From Isoetes engelmannii (taxonomy: Eukaryota > Streptophyta > Lycopodiopsida > Isoetales > Isoetaceae): a DNA stretch of 20,472 nt. A model generated the notes under the pieces. That model did no database searches. It was not told the origin of the DNA and worked only from the letters and a program-made list of their open reading frames with translations. The translations under genes and the position numbers were made by a program. The stretch's first letter is position 1; each line of letters opens with the position of its first letter. This document shows, one piece after another, positions 9,426-19,265 of the stretch. The stretch lies in NCBI GenBank assembly GCA_011763485.2, contig JAANSK020282824.1, forward strand, positions 1 through 20,472, in the 5' to 3' direction.

Positions 9426-10867
9426 TCAAAACTCGGTAGGCATTGAATTTTCTAGTTCCAATAAAGCATGCGCGCCCCTTTCCAATGTACGCTTCAATCT
9501 CTTAACTTCATCAAGTAACGACATGAGATTAAGGCTTGCAAATTCCAGCATTTTATTTGTTACTGCAAGTGTTGTGTATAGCTGTAAAGAAGCAAGTCAG
9601 ACAGAAGGCATAAATAGAAATTTAATGGAATCTATTTACTTAAGCTACCTTTTGCGTCAATCCTAGCCAGGATTGGCCTGTATGTGCTGCCAGTGCCAAA
9701 TTTAGCTGACTAGATGTTGTCTGCGCACATTTTCAAGTCTGTTACCATATCATTAAAATAGAAAATCCTCTTCTAAGGTTTGTTATCCAAACAAAGTAAG
9801 CTCCCTACAAGAAATGAACTGAGCAGAATGAAAGAACGTGCTACACAATGAAATAGACCTTCACTCATGTTAAGTCATCTCGTGATTTTTTTACAAGTTT
9901 CCACAAGAAATCTATATGCCGCTCATAATAGTATGAATTGTGAATAATAACAGGCTATATTGAACAGCTCTAACTGCTAGAAACTCATAGAACAGGGCAA
10001 CTTTGCAGGTAGCTAAGCCTTGTATTAGATCTGTAAGCACTACATTTTATGCCATGCCTCCGATGTTTCTTAGCTGGCAAACTGCTCATAAAACAGATGA
10101 ACAATTTTCTTTAACGTAAATTGCCACCTATGTCAATCACGATCTAATTGTCATTGAGTGCACTCTACTATCTGGCAAAAAACATACCTCAAAAATGTTA
10201 GATAGGCTCTGATTTTTCAGAGTTGCTTCCTGTATTTCTGAAAAATAAACAATCTTCATGTTTGAGCCATAAGTTCGAGTTTCATAAAATTCCCCTAGCA
10301 ATTAAAAGACTTTACCAGTAACTATGTTAGCGGATGAGGATGTAGGCAAATCAACTGGAGACAGAAATTGCTCCTTTGTCAAATCTTGAAGTAAGTCGCC
10401 AATACAAAGAAGAGGGCCACCTGATGTACATGCTATTTTCTGCAAAATTATGCATACATCAGATGATCTAAAAGGAAAATCTCAAATGTTCCTTGCACAT
10501 CTTAGTATAACGGGAAAGGGAGAAAATCACATGTCCTGCTGAAAGTAGCATAACACTAAAATGACTTCTCTATCCACACATACAGTGAACAGAGAATGAC
10601 CAGACTACCTACTTGAATAAGGGTTAAAGCATGCATTAGATTTTCCAAAAACATATTGCAGAAATGGCCCAATTTTTCATCAATAAACACTTTTTATCTT
10701 CGCATTTAAGGGGAACAAGGAAGATTTCATGCCATGTTCTAGACAGAAAGTAACTCGAACTGAAAAAAAAAACGGAGGAATCCAGTTCAAACCATTGCAG
10801 TTGCGAAGCTAAGCTTTGCCTGCGATGTTGCAACAGAAAATGTAGCATTCGCCGGAGTGTTAGGTTT
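9426..10867 (-). CDS. Spliced gene of unknown function with a carboxy-terminal helical segment; start unresolved
   Basis: Four minus-strand exons join in frame with GT-AG introns: 10867-10793 (5' limit uncertain), 10439-10316, 10237-10188 and 9581-9426, the last ending in TGA. Exon phases agree at every junction. The donors are GTTTGA (weak, first exon), GTAAAG and GTATGT, and the acceptors end GCAG, TCAG and ACAG. The product reads about 134 residues: an Ala/Ser-rich start (ANATFSVATSQAKLSFATAM), then KIACTSGGPLLCIGDLLQDL, an acidic/Ser stretch, and a likely amphipathic or coiled-coil helix (LMSLLDEVKRLKRTLERGAH) before the end NSMPTEF. I do not recognise the family; it has no signal peptide or membrane segment. 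No in-frame ATG precedes the first exon before a TGA at 10870-10868, so the true start is missing, lies in an unseen upstream exon, or has been lost. Repeats begin about 60 bp upstream, which fits a truncated or displaced 5' end. The last three exons are the secure part. Confidence 0.6.
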
Positions 10868-10962
10868 TCACCATTATTAGTGTTTCTTGCCAATTACATT
10901 GTGTATACATATGAAGTTATGCATACGCGGTGGCGGCCCGCGAACATTTCTTTTGTCCAACC

Positions 10963-11091
10963 CGGTGCAAAAGAAGTTTTGTGCTAAACCGAATAGATCT
11001 CAAATCGGTGCAAAAGAAGTTTTGTGCTAAGCCGAATAGATGTCAACATGATGCAACAAAAATTTTGTGCTAAGCCTGAGACATGCCTGAG
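10963..11091. repeat. Tandem repeat, three units of 43 bp
   Basis: Units start at 10963, 11006 and 11049. The first two (CGGTGCAAAAGAAGTTTTGT and so on to GAATAGAT) are nearly identical and the third is diverged. The array is flanked by two related GC-rich strings (GGCGGCCCGCGAACATTTC near 10931, GGCCGCCGCAAATATTTC near 11100), which suggests that the array and flanks belong to one older repeat. Confidence 0.85.
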
Positions 11092-11405
11092 ATGCGAGAG
11101 GCCGCCGCAAATATTTCTCTTTTCTAACTGACTTACAGGGTGGATTTGTGTGACGTTCATCTTAGGTCAAGCAAACGCTGCTCAACAAGGTTGGAGGTCA
11201 TCCCAAAAATGCATGCTTTGTGAGAAAAAGAAGAAAAAGGCCAGAAATTACATAAAAGGATATTAAGACCAAACTGGTTAAAAAAACCCTTCAAATATGT
11301 TCAGCTACTTCGACAATGTCTTAATCAATTTTGCAACCTCAAATTGAGATGCATTTAGCCTAACACCCTTCTAAAAACATGTACAATAAACTAGTGTGTA
11401 TGCCA

Positions 11406-11548
11406 GTTTCTATTAAACACTGACCTGTGAAAACCCCAGCCACATAAAGGTCGATTAGAACACTCACTTTCTGGCAAAATTTAAGTGTCGGTTTCTATTA
11501 AACGTTGGCCCGTGAAAACCCCAGCCACAGAAAGATCGACTAGAACAC
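11406..11548. repeat. Direct repeat of about 58 bp with an 85-bp period
   Basis: Copy 1 (11406-11463) and copy 2 (11491-11548) share GTTTCTATTAAAC, then GTGAAAACCCCAGCCACA and a GAACAC end. The copies differ at roughly six to eight positions. This lies directly ahead of the gag-like fossil and may be part of its leader or end region, but I have no proof of that. Confidence 0.8.
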
Positions 11549-11694
11549 CTGTGCACCCCTAGGGGTTTTCAATAATTGTACTTTGTTAAATGATTGTTTT
11601 GTGGGGTGTGCACCATTGGGCTAAATTTGACATTCCTTAACCACATATACCAATCCTTTCTCTCAACACCTTCTATCTGAGGTACCAGTCTGGC

Positions 11695-12412
11695 ATGCCT
11701 CCTTTCTACTATTCTATACCAGATGTCGCACCCGCTCCTTCTGTCCCTGTTTTCCCTCAGATCCCACCACCTATTCCTACACCTCAGGTAGGAGCAGATG
11801 CGGCAGTCGCCAAGATTAAGATTAACTACCCTGTTTTTGATACTTTGCACGGCAAACCCTCCACAGAGCAAGGTGCAGCTGCACATCTTGGGGAGTTTGA
11901 CTCTCTAGCTGTGCTTAAGTTTCATCTCTTCAGTACCACACTTCAGGGTCAACCGAAAGAATGACTTTTTGCCAATAAGAAAAAACTGGAATGAAGATTG
12001 GACTCTCATGCGCCAGGCATTCTTGACACACTACAGTTGCACGAAAGATGATTCTCAGTTGCTTACACAGTTGGCACGCCAATAGCAAAAACCATCTGAA
12101 TCGCCTAGTTACCGAACTGGTTGAGATCTGGTTGAGATGCCATCGAATAGCCAGCTTCTTGCCTAGTTCTTGCAAGGGCTTAATCAACAAACTCGCGTTT
12201 ATACTGAGCTTCAAGGCCCCAAGACCCTTGAAGAGGCTATCGAAGCAGCTAATAGATCAGTTAATATTACTTCTAGAACACCCCTCGCAGAGGGAACTTC
12301 ACGCCCACTGCCTATTCATACAGTGCTTCCCCAACTAGTCCAATCTGCACCAAGTTTGGATCTAAGAGATATCAAGATCATAGAGACATCCCCAGTTACC
12401 ATGTTCTAGGAG
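11695..12412 (+). mobile_element. Fossil of a retroelement gag region, Ty3/gypsy-like
   Basis: Plus-strand readings show the layout of a plant retrotransposon gag: a Pro-rich lead-in (about 11695-11800), then a segment like the gag core with an FDTLHGKPSTEQGAAAHLGE block (about 11836-11895), an aromatic/hydrophobic stretch, and a later helical stretch (QGLNQQTRVYTELQGPKTLE, about 12171-12230). It is broken in several places. No protease, reverse transcriptase or integrase segment follows, so only a gag-sized remnant is left. No paired terminal repeats were identified around it. The number of interruptions suggests an old insertion. The family is inferred from the general pattern, with moderate confidence. 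Confidence 0.55.
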
Positions 12413-12543
12413 CAAGGTAATTGTTTCTCAACAGAGGGAGACCCACTCTAGCCGCTGCTTGCAACGCCCCACCATGTTCTAGGAGCAAGGTAATTTATTC
12501 TCAACAGAGGGAGACCCGCTCTTGGCCCCTGCCACAAGTCCTG
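12398..12543. repeat. Tandem duplication with a 73-bp period
   Basis: The 52-bp core at 12398-12449 recurs at 12471-12522 with three differences (ACCATGTTCTAGGAGCAAGG and so on). The rest of each 73-bp unit is more diverged. It abuts the gag-like fossil on the left and the 146-bp duplication on the right. Confidence 0.85.
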
Positions 12544-12819
12544 TTGCAAAATGAAGTCTTCATAAAAAGATTATGTAAAATTTGAGAGAGTATATTACAA
12601 GGTTCAAGAAGAAGAGAATATGAATAATAACATTGACATGAGTTGCCACTTTACCCTAGAACTCTACATTTGGCCTGCCACAAGTCCTGTTGCAAAATGA
12701 AGTCTTCATAAAAAGATTATGTAAAATTTGAGAGAGTATATTACAAGGTCCAAGAAGAAGAGAATATGAATAATAACATTGACATGAGTTGCCACTTTAC
12801 CCTAGAACTCTACATTTGG
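12528..12819. repeat. Recent tandem duplication, two 146-bp units
   Basis: Unit 1 is 12528-12673 and unit 2 is 12674-12819. Each starts CCTGCCACAAGTCCTGTTGC and ends CTCTACATTTGG. By eye I find a single difference (T against C, in the string AAGGTTCAAG/AAGGTCCAAG), about 99% identity. The duplication is therefore recent compared with the other repeats here. An assembly artefact is also possible. Confidence 0.9.
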
Positions 12820-13283
12820 GGCAGCATGCTCGACTTGTTTATGTTCTTTTCTGGCCTATATATACTAGTAAGTTTAACTAATTTAATTCAACAAAATCTA
12901 GCCTGATCAACTTCCGCTTCATTAAAATTAACCACGTCATATCTCCTGGCTCCAACCCCGTTGTAGCTTTTTTCGGCAATGCTCAAAAAATACTTTCATA
13001 GAAATTTCTTCTCAATGCGAAAAAGACTAGTTTAAATTTAATATGGTGGAACACAGCTGCAAATACATGATTATAATATAGCCATTCTGGTTGATGTAAC
13101 TTCTTGGAATTATAAGTACAAAAATATTACTTCAAATAATTCCCAAAATCTTCATCATGACCTGGCCTTCACCAATTATCCGGGTGGAACTTGGAAGATG
13201 ATATACATAACCATGAGACCTTCTAAGCATGGTACACGGCGATAACTTGGAACAAATTTTGTGCTAAGTAATCGTATATGGCC
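12820..13283. other. Downstream flank and probable 3' untranslated region of the DDT-domain gene
   Basis: AT-rich, non-coding sequence lies downstream of the minus-strand stop codon at 13286-13284. The gene's 3' untranslated region should lie in its right part. I could not single out one polyadenylation signal, and several A/T-rich candidates occur. Confidence 0.5.
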
Positions 13284-16200
13284 TCACTTGGAATTCTTTC
13301 TTCTTGGAATTCCATCGTCACTCTCATCAGAATCTTTAGATGGATCGTCATGTCCAGAACCTGCAGTTGCAGATTGATTCAAATCAAAAAAACGACGCTT
13401 CGGCCTGTCACCATTTGCAATTGTGTTTGAAGATGGACCATGATGTTTTCTGGTCACAACCCTGTCACTTCTTGAGTCACTTGATTCATTATCCTCCTGA
13501 TCATTTTCTTCTGATTCACTGCCTGAATAGTCGTCTAGTTTGTATTTCCTACGGGTGGCAGCTTTATATCTTTCAGGCCCAGGGTTGTTCCCTTCCTCCT
13601 CGCTATCGTCTATAGCACTGTAATTGATCGTACTCCTTGTGGCCCGTTGACTACGACGCAAACCTGATCGAGGCCCATCTTTTAGAGCCTGCTTTTGTAC
13701 ACGACGTGTTGATCTCCCATCCAAAAGCTCATCCTCACTAGAACTTAATATCTCATCTTCATCTTCATCGACGTCCACATCTTCTTCTCCTCTGTATTCT
13801 TCATCCGCATCTGAACTTCCAGGGTTTCTCTTTTTGTTCTTGGTTTTCACAAATTCATCATCATATATGGCTTCTCCTTCTATTTCATCATCACTATACG
13901 AGGACTCATCATCATCAAACACGGCATCGACATAGTCACTTTCAGAATAACGTTGTGATCTGCGGCGCCGCCTACTATGGTACATTAACCAAAAAATAGC
14001 AACAATTGAGTACACAATGCCACTGGAATTACAGGCAAGATAATGTGCTTACCTTGGTGCAGAATCATCTTCAAGAGTCTCTTCTTCTGAATTGTCACTG
14101 GGCTCTTTCACCAGCTCTTTGCCCTTGAGGTCCGACGGTTCTGAATCTACACAGCCATTGTCAACAATGTGCAAATCACTTTCTAAAGCATCAGGCTTTG
14201 GAGAACTGCCATCATGATTTGAAATGGTATCCACTTCTTGGTGGATTGAAACGGCATCCTGACCCATATCATCATGTCTCTCAACATCGTCATGCCTTGA
14301 GACGTCATCTGGAGACTGACCTCTTTTCCTGACAACAGAGTTAATTAAAGATAGCAAAACGAAGCAGATAAGTCCCTCAAATATTTGTAATGAAAAGTGG
14401 ACGCACTCAACATAGACATAAACTTACTTTGTGTATTTGATTGCTTCAGTGATGGAACGATCATACTCATCTGCACCGACAAATAACAGTCCACTGTCAT
14501 TTCTCGTTTATTCCAATCATTGACTTCACAACCACCTATGCATACATCAAAATGTTTTGAAGCTAACTGGTTGAGAAATAGCACAATGAAACATTTAATG
14601 GCCGCATATATTTTAATATTTTACTTACGGAGTATGAAGGCAAGCATCAGATTTTCAAAATACAGGAGTAATTAGCTTACCAAAAGTATAGGTTACTGGC
14701 TTACGATCCCTTCGAGAACGGCCTCCAGCAATGCCACCATTAAGCTGAATTGCACTCTCTAAAAGCATCGCCTGCCTTTGCTGCTTCTTTAATGCCTTTT
14801 CCTTTTTCTACATTTCAATGATCATACCAGTAAGTTTGATGCAAGGTATATATAGATGATAAAACATCTCTACCATCAATAGACACTCCATACCCGCTGA
14901 ATCTCTTCAATGGCAGGTATAATATCTGACTTTATCTTCTTTCCGAGAGATACCTCTTGCTTGTTCCTGCTTGACGATAGTTTATCCTGCCGCAAAGCCA
15001 TAAACATATTGATAAGCATGACCACCTTCTCAACTTCGAGGTGGAAACTTTAGAGTAATATATGCACCTGTAACTTAGCAATCAAAATTCAGCCCTGTTC
15101 TTTAAAAAATGTAGCTAGCATCATCAAAAAGGGATGAACACATGGCTGAAACTGAATTAGCTGACGTACTGCAACAATTTGAAATTCTTCAATATTGCTT
15201 GCTAGCGTTTCCCATTGTCCCGCATTCGGTGGAGAAACGGCTCGCCCACGAATTTTGCCCTTGAACTTCGGCTCGGTTCTCAGTTCCCTGTATAATCTAT
15301 GCCCGGAAACCGGATCATCTTCAATCCTGCAAAAGATATATTTACAAATAAGATAAATAAACTGCTAAAGAGAAACAATTTTTCAGGTCAAGGCAGAAAT
15401 ATATGACATCTAAAAGGATCACATGAATATACAATAATTTTTGGGGGGTAACAAACCCCTTAAGTGGTATTCTCATCCGGAAGGAAGAGAATAATAAAAG
15501 TAAAATATAAGAATGTAGCTTATAATGATACAAGATAGCTACATCCTTAGGAGAACCACTATTGAAACAAATATGTTATTACTATAATAGGATAAGGGAT
15601 TCAAAAAGGTTTTATCTGGCTTGGCATCAAAGCTCAGAATTATATAAATCCATGCGCCCATGAACACAGTATGCACGTGATAATGCATTGCCATTACAGT
15701 ATCAGACTCTTCTCACCCTATTCTGTTATAAAGAGGCATCCTCTTCAAATATTTAACTTCGTTGTGATGACCACGTTTGAACTAGCTTCTCTAAGCAAAC
15801 TCTTAAACATATGTATCATGTGATCTAAAATTTAGAACCTGCAGCTCTAGAAGATAAATAGTGGGCTAGTACAAGTTCAAATTTTGCATGGTCTGCAAAC
15901 AAAAATAAGTTCTAGTGATTTTGGGGCAGTGTCACATGGGCCATCTTTTAAGGCCATAGCGAGTCAAAGAAATTCATCAACGGTTTATGCTTCACAACCG
16001 CTATTTAAATGTCATTTTCAGCTTACTACGTACATCTTCCCTGTATCAACACTCAGAGGCATGGCCCTGAATATTGGTAAACTGATATAAAGTGTACATT
16101 CTACCCCTGTGAGTATATGTGTGCCCCTTCAATGACATTATAGATATACAATAATTCCAAACACTTATAACATTCTCCAAATCTACAAAGTATGATCTAA

Positions 16201-18124
16201 AAATGTATGGTGCAGATGTTGAGTGACATTCTTCTCATAAAACGAACCAATAAAATGTGCCTAATATTTCATCTGCGTTGTCACTTTGTGGTGCACAGAA
16301 GCTATACATGAATATATATATTAGGAAGTTAGCATATACAGAGGCGCTGTATTACAGTTGATGAGAAAAGGAGCTAAGCCTCCATAGTCCTACCTACCCT
16401 ACACATTTTTCCAGGCCAAAAAAGTTTCCAATATATTAGCCATGCTGCATGGATGTGAAGGTTTGCACACAACAATCAAATTGAAAATGCCTTGTTCACC
16501 CTTTCAGTCAAAGCCTGTTTATATATATATCATGTATAATAGTTAGATGTCATTGAGTAATGCAGCCTCCTAAACTCTAGACCATTCCCAGATTCCACTG
16601 GTCTTCCTCTGCACTTTATATCTTCTTTCTAAACTTAAGATACCTTCTTGGACAATCACAATTTATAAATCCTAAAACCTACATAGCTTTGACGTCATTT
16701 TCCTGGATGCCACATTGCAATATAAGCTGGTTATAATTATATTATTTTGCCTCAACAGACTCCACTTCCAAATGAAAGGCAATCTACCATCTATTATAAG
16801 ACTCTGGTTTGGTCAATGAAGGCAAATTTTGGACAAGCCAAAAGAGCTGGCTTTGGGCCAAAATTCCTAGATGGTACTGGTACAAGACACGGAAGGCCAA
16901 GCTCATATTGCATTATAATCAGTTGTCTGTACATATCCTTTAAAAAGCAATAAGAGAAGAAGAATGCAAATCGAACCCCTACCAGTATGTAGTTCCGTAT
17001 GGGTCAGCACCGCTGCGCTCTTTACGGAAGACAGACATTGGATAGTTTTGCTTAAGCGTCTCTTCCATGAAAACACGGGTGTCATCTTGCTACAAATGTA
17101 AAGTTAGAATGATCAGTTTCCAAGAACATTCTATTAAGTTTCAAACGGATACAATGAACACAGAAACCCAAAAAAACTAGAGGCTTACATCAGCGCGAAC
17201 TTCACATAGTGCTCTTAAAATAATGACTCTGATGGGAGGATCAAGCTCCTTGTACATTGACATCTCTTCCCTAAAACCTCAGATAAAGTCAAGATATGCT
17301 GGCATTGCCGTGTGTCAAGATATGTAAAGCAAGTTGAGTCTAGGCCCATACCCGTGTGGTGCAGCCAAAGGAAAGTCGCCCTCATCAACCTGCAGAAACG
17401 TCCCCAACAATAAGCTAGGTAAACCCACAATGAATAACAACGTAAGCACAAGAAAGCATGTTTTTTTCATGGACACTCTCGGGAAAAAAATACAGCCATT
17501 TACTAACACTACTATGTAGCATTAGAGCTTCAGCCTCACCTTGGCCCAATGACCTTTAAGTTTTTTGCACATTATTGTCACCCAATTATCTCTTGTCACA
17601 GGAACCCGACTAATAGGTGGAATTCCCTGCATAATATGATATAAAGTTAGATGTGTTACATTCATTAGAAGGATACAGAAGATGTATTACCTTCAGAACT
17701 GCAATGTGTATATCATCAAGCAACCGATTTGGTACTAGGAGTGCAGATTCTAATTCCTCCACTGTAAAATCCAGTTTGAGTAGTAGGCGAAAAGTCTGAA
17801 TTACAATACACACATTGCGGCCATAAATATTATCCCTCAAGGAAACTGAATATTAATATACACTAATCAATGGTAATTAGGACTTACATTCAAAAAGTTC
17901 ACAACAGAGGCAAGCTCCCACATAGATCTCAATTCCCATCTTGGTTTCTGCTCTGGCGGAGGAGTGACAGACAGAACCAGTGGTGCTGGAGGTTCTGTAT
18001 TTGCACTAGAAGGTTTTTTTTGTCCAGAAGTCTTTTCTACAGTTGGAGCAAGTGGGGCTAACCTCTGTGGAGTTCGTGCAGTACAAGCTCTAGCTGGACG
18101 TTTTCTTGGCAATCCTTCTGACAT
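13284..18124 (-). CDS. DDR4: DDT-domain chromatin protein, DDR4-like
   Basis: Twelve coding exons with GT-AG introns join without a stop into 680 residues: 18124-17888, 17795-17691, 17626-17540, 17389-17352, 17270-17189, 17089-16983, 15326-15170, 14986-14894, 14807-14681, 14470-14428, 14328-14053, 13974-13284. The ATG at 18124 is the first in-frame ATG after an upstream stop. A basic N-terminus (RKRPARACTARTPQ, 7-20) precedes a DDT domain at about 62-122 (RWELRSMWELASVVNFLN, then FTVEELESALLVP). A conserved middle follows: ADPYGTTYW (211-219), DDPVSGHRLYREL (222-234) and a Lys-rich helix to RSRRDRKPVTYTFDEYDRSI (about 303-352). The C-terminus (452-680) is very acidic with basic patches. In Arabidopsis, DDR-type DDT proteins associate with ISWI remodellers (CHR11/CHR17); I infer the same nuclear role here. 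KRRFFDLNQ (643-651) resembles a DLN-type EAR repression motif but lacks its proline. The gene looks intact. The DDT assignment is firm; the DDR4 name is from memory of the family. Confidence 0.85.
15327..16982 (-). other. Large intron of the DDT-domain gene (1,656 bp)
   Basis: This intron splits a Trp codon (TG before, G after) between the exons 17089-16983 and 15326-15170, with donor GTAGGG and acceptor TTTTGCAG. It is several times longer than the other introns of this gene. Frames inside it (for example 15884-16090 and 16747-16953 on plus) are short and unrecognised. I see no element with clear ends, so there is no explanation for its size beyond accumulated sequence. Confidence 0.75.
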
Positions 18125-18600
18125 TTTAGGATATAAATTTGGAGCTTTATTCAATTTACCAGCTTTCCTGAGTAGCACATTTTCTTAATCAGTAAGCGTA
18201 GCAATTCAACAACGCCTCGTGATTAACAAAGGACGAACTTTAAACTGTATCATGGCACAGCAGGCCAGGAAAACGAAGGCAGCCCCTCTTTCCCATATAT
18301 TACGTTGTCCGTCGGCTCTTAAATCTCAAAATCATCTTGCAAATCTTTCTTACATCATAACATGCGCATCATTCCTCTTTTAGCTCGTTAAAGAAGAAAA
18401 GAATTCAATGATGTTGAAGAAGTTCCGCCTTAATCTAAAAATGGAGCAGCGGCCATGAAACCCTAGTCCCTGATCGATTTGCGAACCTGATCAATAATCA
18501 CGGACACGGAAAAGATTAAAAGGAAGGGAATAGCATGGGAAAGAGAGAGCCGCGCCGTCTACCATAACTACGGAGCTCGAAGAAAGAAAGATTCTTTGTG
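18125..18600 (-). promoter_or_regulatory. 5' untranslated and promoter-side region of the DDT-domain gene, with a possible upstream ORF
   Basis: Upstream of the ATG at 18124 the minus strand carries a CTAGGGTTTC string (about 18465-18455), common in plant 5' leaders, directly followed by a short upstream frame, ATG at 18456 to TAA at 18430 (MAAAPFLD). A good acceptor (CTACTCAG, ending at 18168) suggests that the leader is split by an intron. One possible donor lies at 18486 (CAG then GTTCGC), in which case the short upstream frame would be intronic. CT-rich strings around 18540-18600 fit a plant core promoter or leader. No clear TATA box was found. The boundary with the repeat block to the right is near 18600-18620. 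Confidence 0.45.
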
Positions 18601-18619
18601 CTCTAACTATGGTCGGGGT

Positions 18620-19265
18620 ATTGTCTAAGGTGTAGGGTTACCAAATACGTAGAGTAACCTAATATTACAGGTTACTCGGTGGTCCCACGAAGGCAGGAGT
18701 ATTTCACGGGAAAACATTGCCACGTAAGGATGAAAATACGTCTACCTTGTTTACGTGATTTCTTCGTGGTGACGCCCTTCCCGTAGGCTCGGGATACATT
18801 TACCCCGAGCCCGCAGGTTTTGGGGATCCCGGAGGTGAAAATCCCGTCCTCCAGGATCCTAGGCCATTTCCAACGGATTTCGTCGGGGAGGCCCCGTTCC
18901 ACCATACAGAGGCTCGCCACATTGGCGTACGAAGAATCCAAGCTGCCAAAACCCCCGTCCGATCGCAACCGTCAACGGAGGGTCCCATCCTTCGGGATCC
19001 CAGAGTTGATCCCGTCCTCTGGGATCCCCATGAGCTGGCCGATATCCTGCCCCGATATCAGCCAGGTAGATACCGTCCTCAAGGAACCCCAGCACTGGTG
19101 ACGGTGATCCCCTCCTACGGTGATCCCCTCCTTCGGGATCCCCGCGCCAGGGCTGTTAACGGCAAACGTTATCCGCCGTGGTGATCCCCTCCTCTGGGAT
19201 CCTCGGGCCAAAGCTATTAACGGTGGATGTTATCCGTCGGCGATCCCCTCCTCTGGGATTCCAAG
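18620..19265. repeat. GC-richer block full of GGATCC-centred hairpins
   Basis: The string GGATCC or GATCCC recurs many times, often as paired inverted arms. The clearest is a perfect 12-bp inverted repeat, GGGATCCCAGAG at 18994-19005 against 19017-19028 with an 11-bp spacer. Another pair is GGCTCGGG (18786-18793) against CCCGAGCC (18804-18811), and a third is GGATCCCGGAGG near 18821 against CCTCCAGGATCC near 18848. Frames found here on both strands are by-products of this repetition and not genes. The block probably belongs to the element continuing to the right, either within a long terminal repeat or as a separate insertion. Confidence 0.65.
19122..19262. repeat. Tandem repeat of about 60 bp, two full units and a partial one
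   Basis: Units start at 19122, 19183 and 19242, each with GATCCCCTCCT(T/C)(C/T)(G)GGGAT; a partial GATCCCCTCCTACGG precedes at 19105. The first two full units share a second half of the form GCTGTTAACGG or GCTATTAACGG, then a TTATCCG string. Each head forms a small GATCCC/GGGATC hairpin. Confidence 0.8.

Noticed and set aside
9379-9666. 95-codon plus frame
   Set aside because: It is antisense to the last exon of the small spliced gene, whose minus reading has consistent phase and a stop.
10963-11091. Possible CRISPR-like array
   Set aside because: The 43-bp units are contiguous with no unique spacers, and the setting is a plant nuclear genome.
13350-13390. Functional EAR repression motif (DLNxxP) in the DDT-domain protein
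   Set aside because: The sequence is DLNQSA, so the proline of the DLNxxP form is absent. I mention it only as a resemblance.
13340-13615. 91-codon plus frame
   Set aside because: It is the shadow of the acidic last exon of the DDT-domain gene on the other strand.
16747-16953. 68-codon plus frame inside the large intron
   Set aside because: It has no recognisable family, no start context and no partner exon. It is short enough to arise by chance.
14053-18178. Longer N-terminus of the DDT-domain protein starting at 18178
   Set aside because: The codon at 18178-18176 is GTG. The first in-frame ATG is at 18124, and a splice acceptor ending at 18168 lies between them.
17964-18188. 74-codon plus frame
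   Set aside because: It is antisense to the first coding exon of the DDT-domain gene, whose minus-strand reading has the DDT domain and correct splice sites.
18672-19211. Several overlapping frames on both strands
   Set aside because: They arise from the GGATCC-centred repeats, which give repetitive peptides in every frame (GIPK, DGI). They are not genes.
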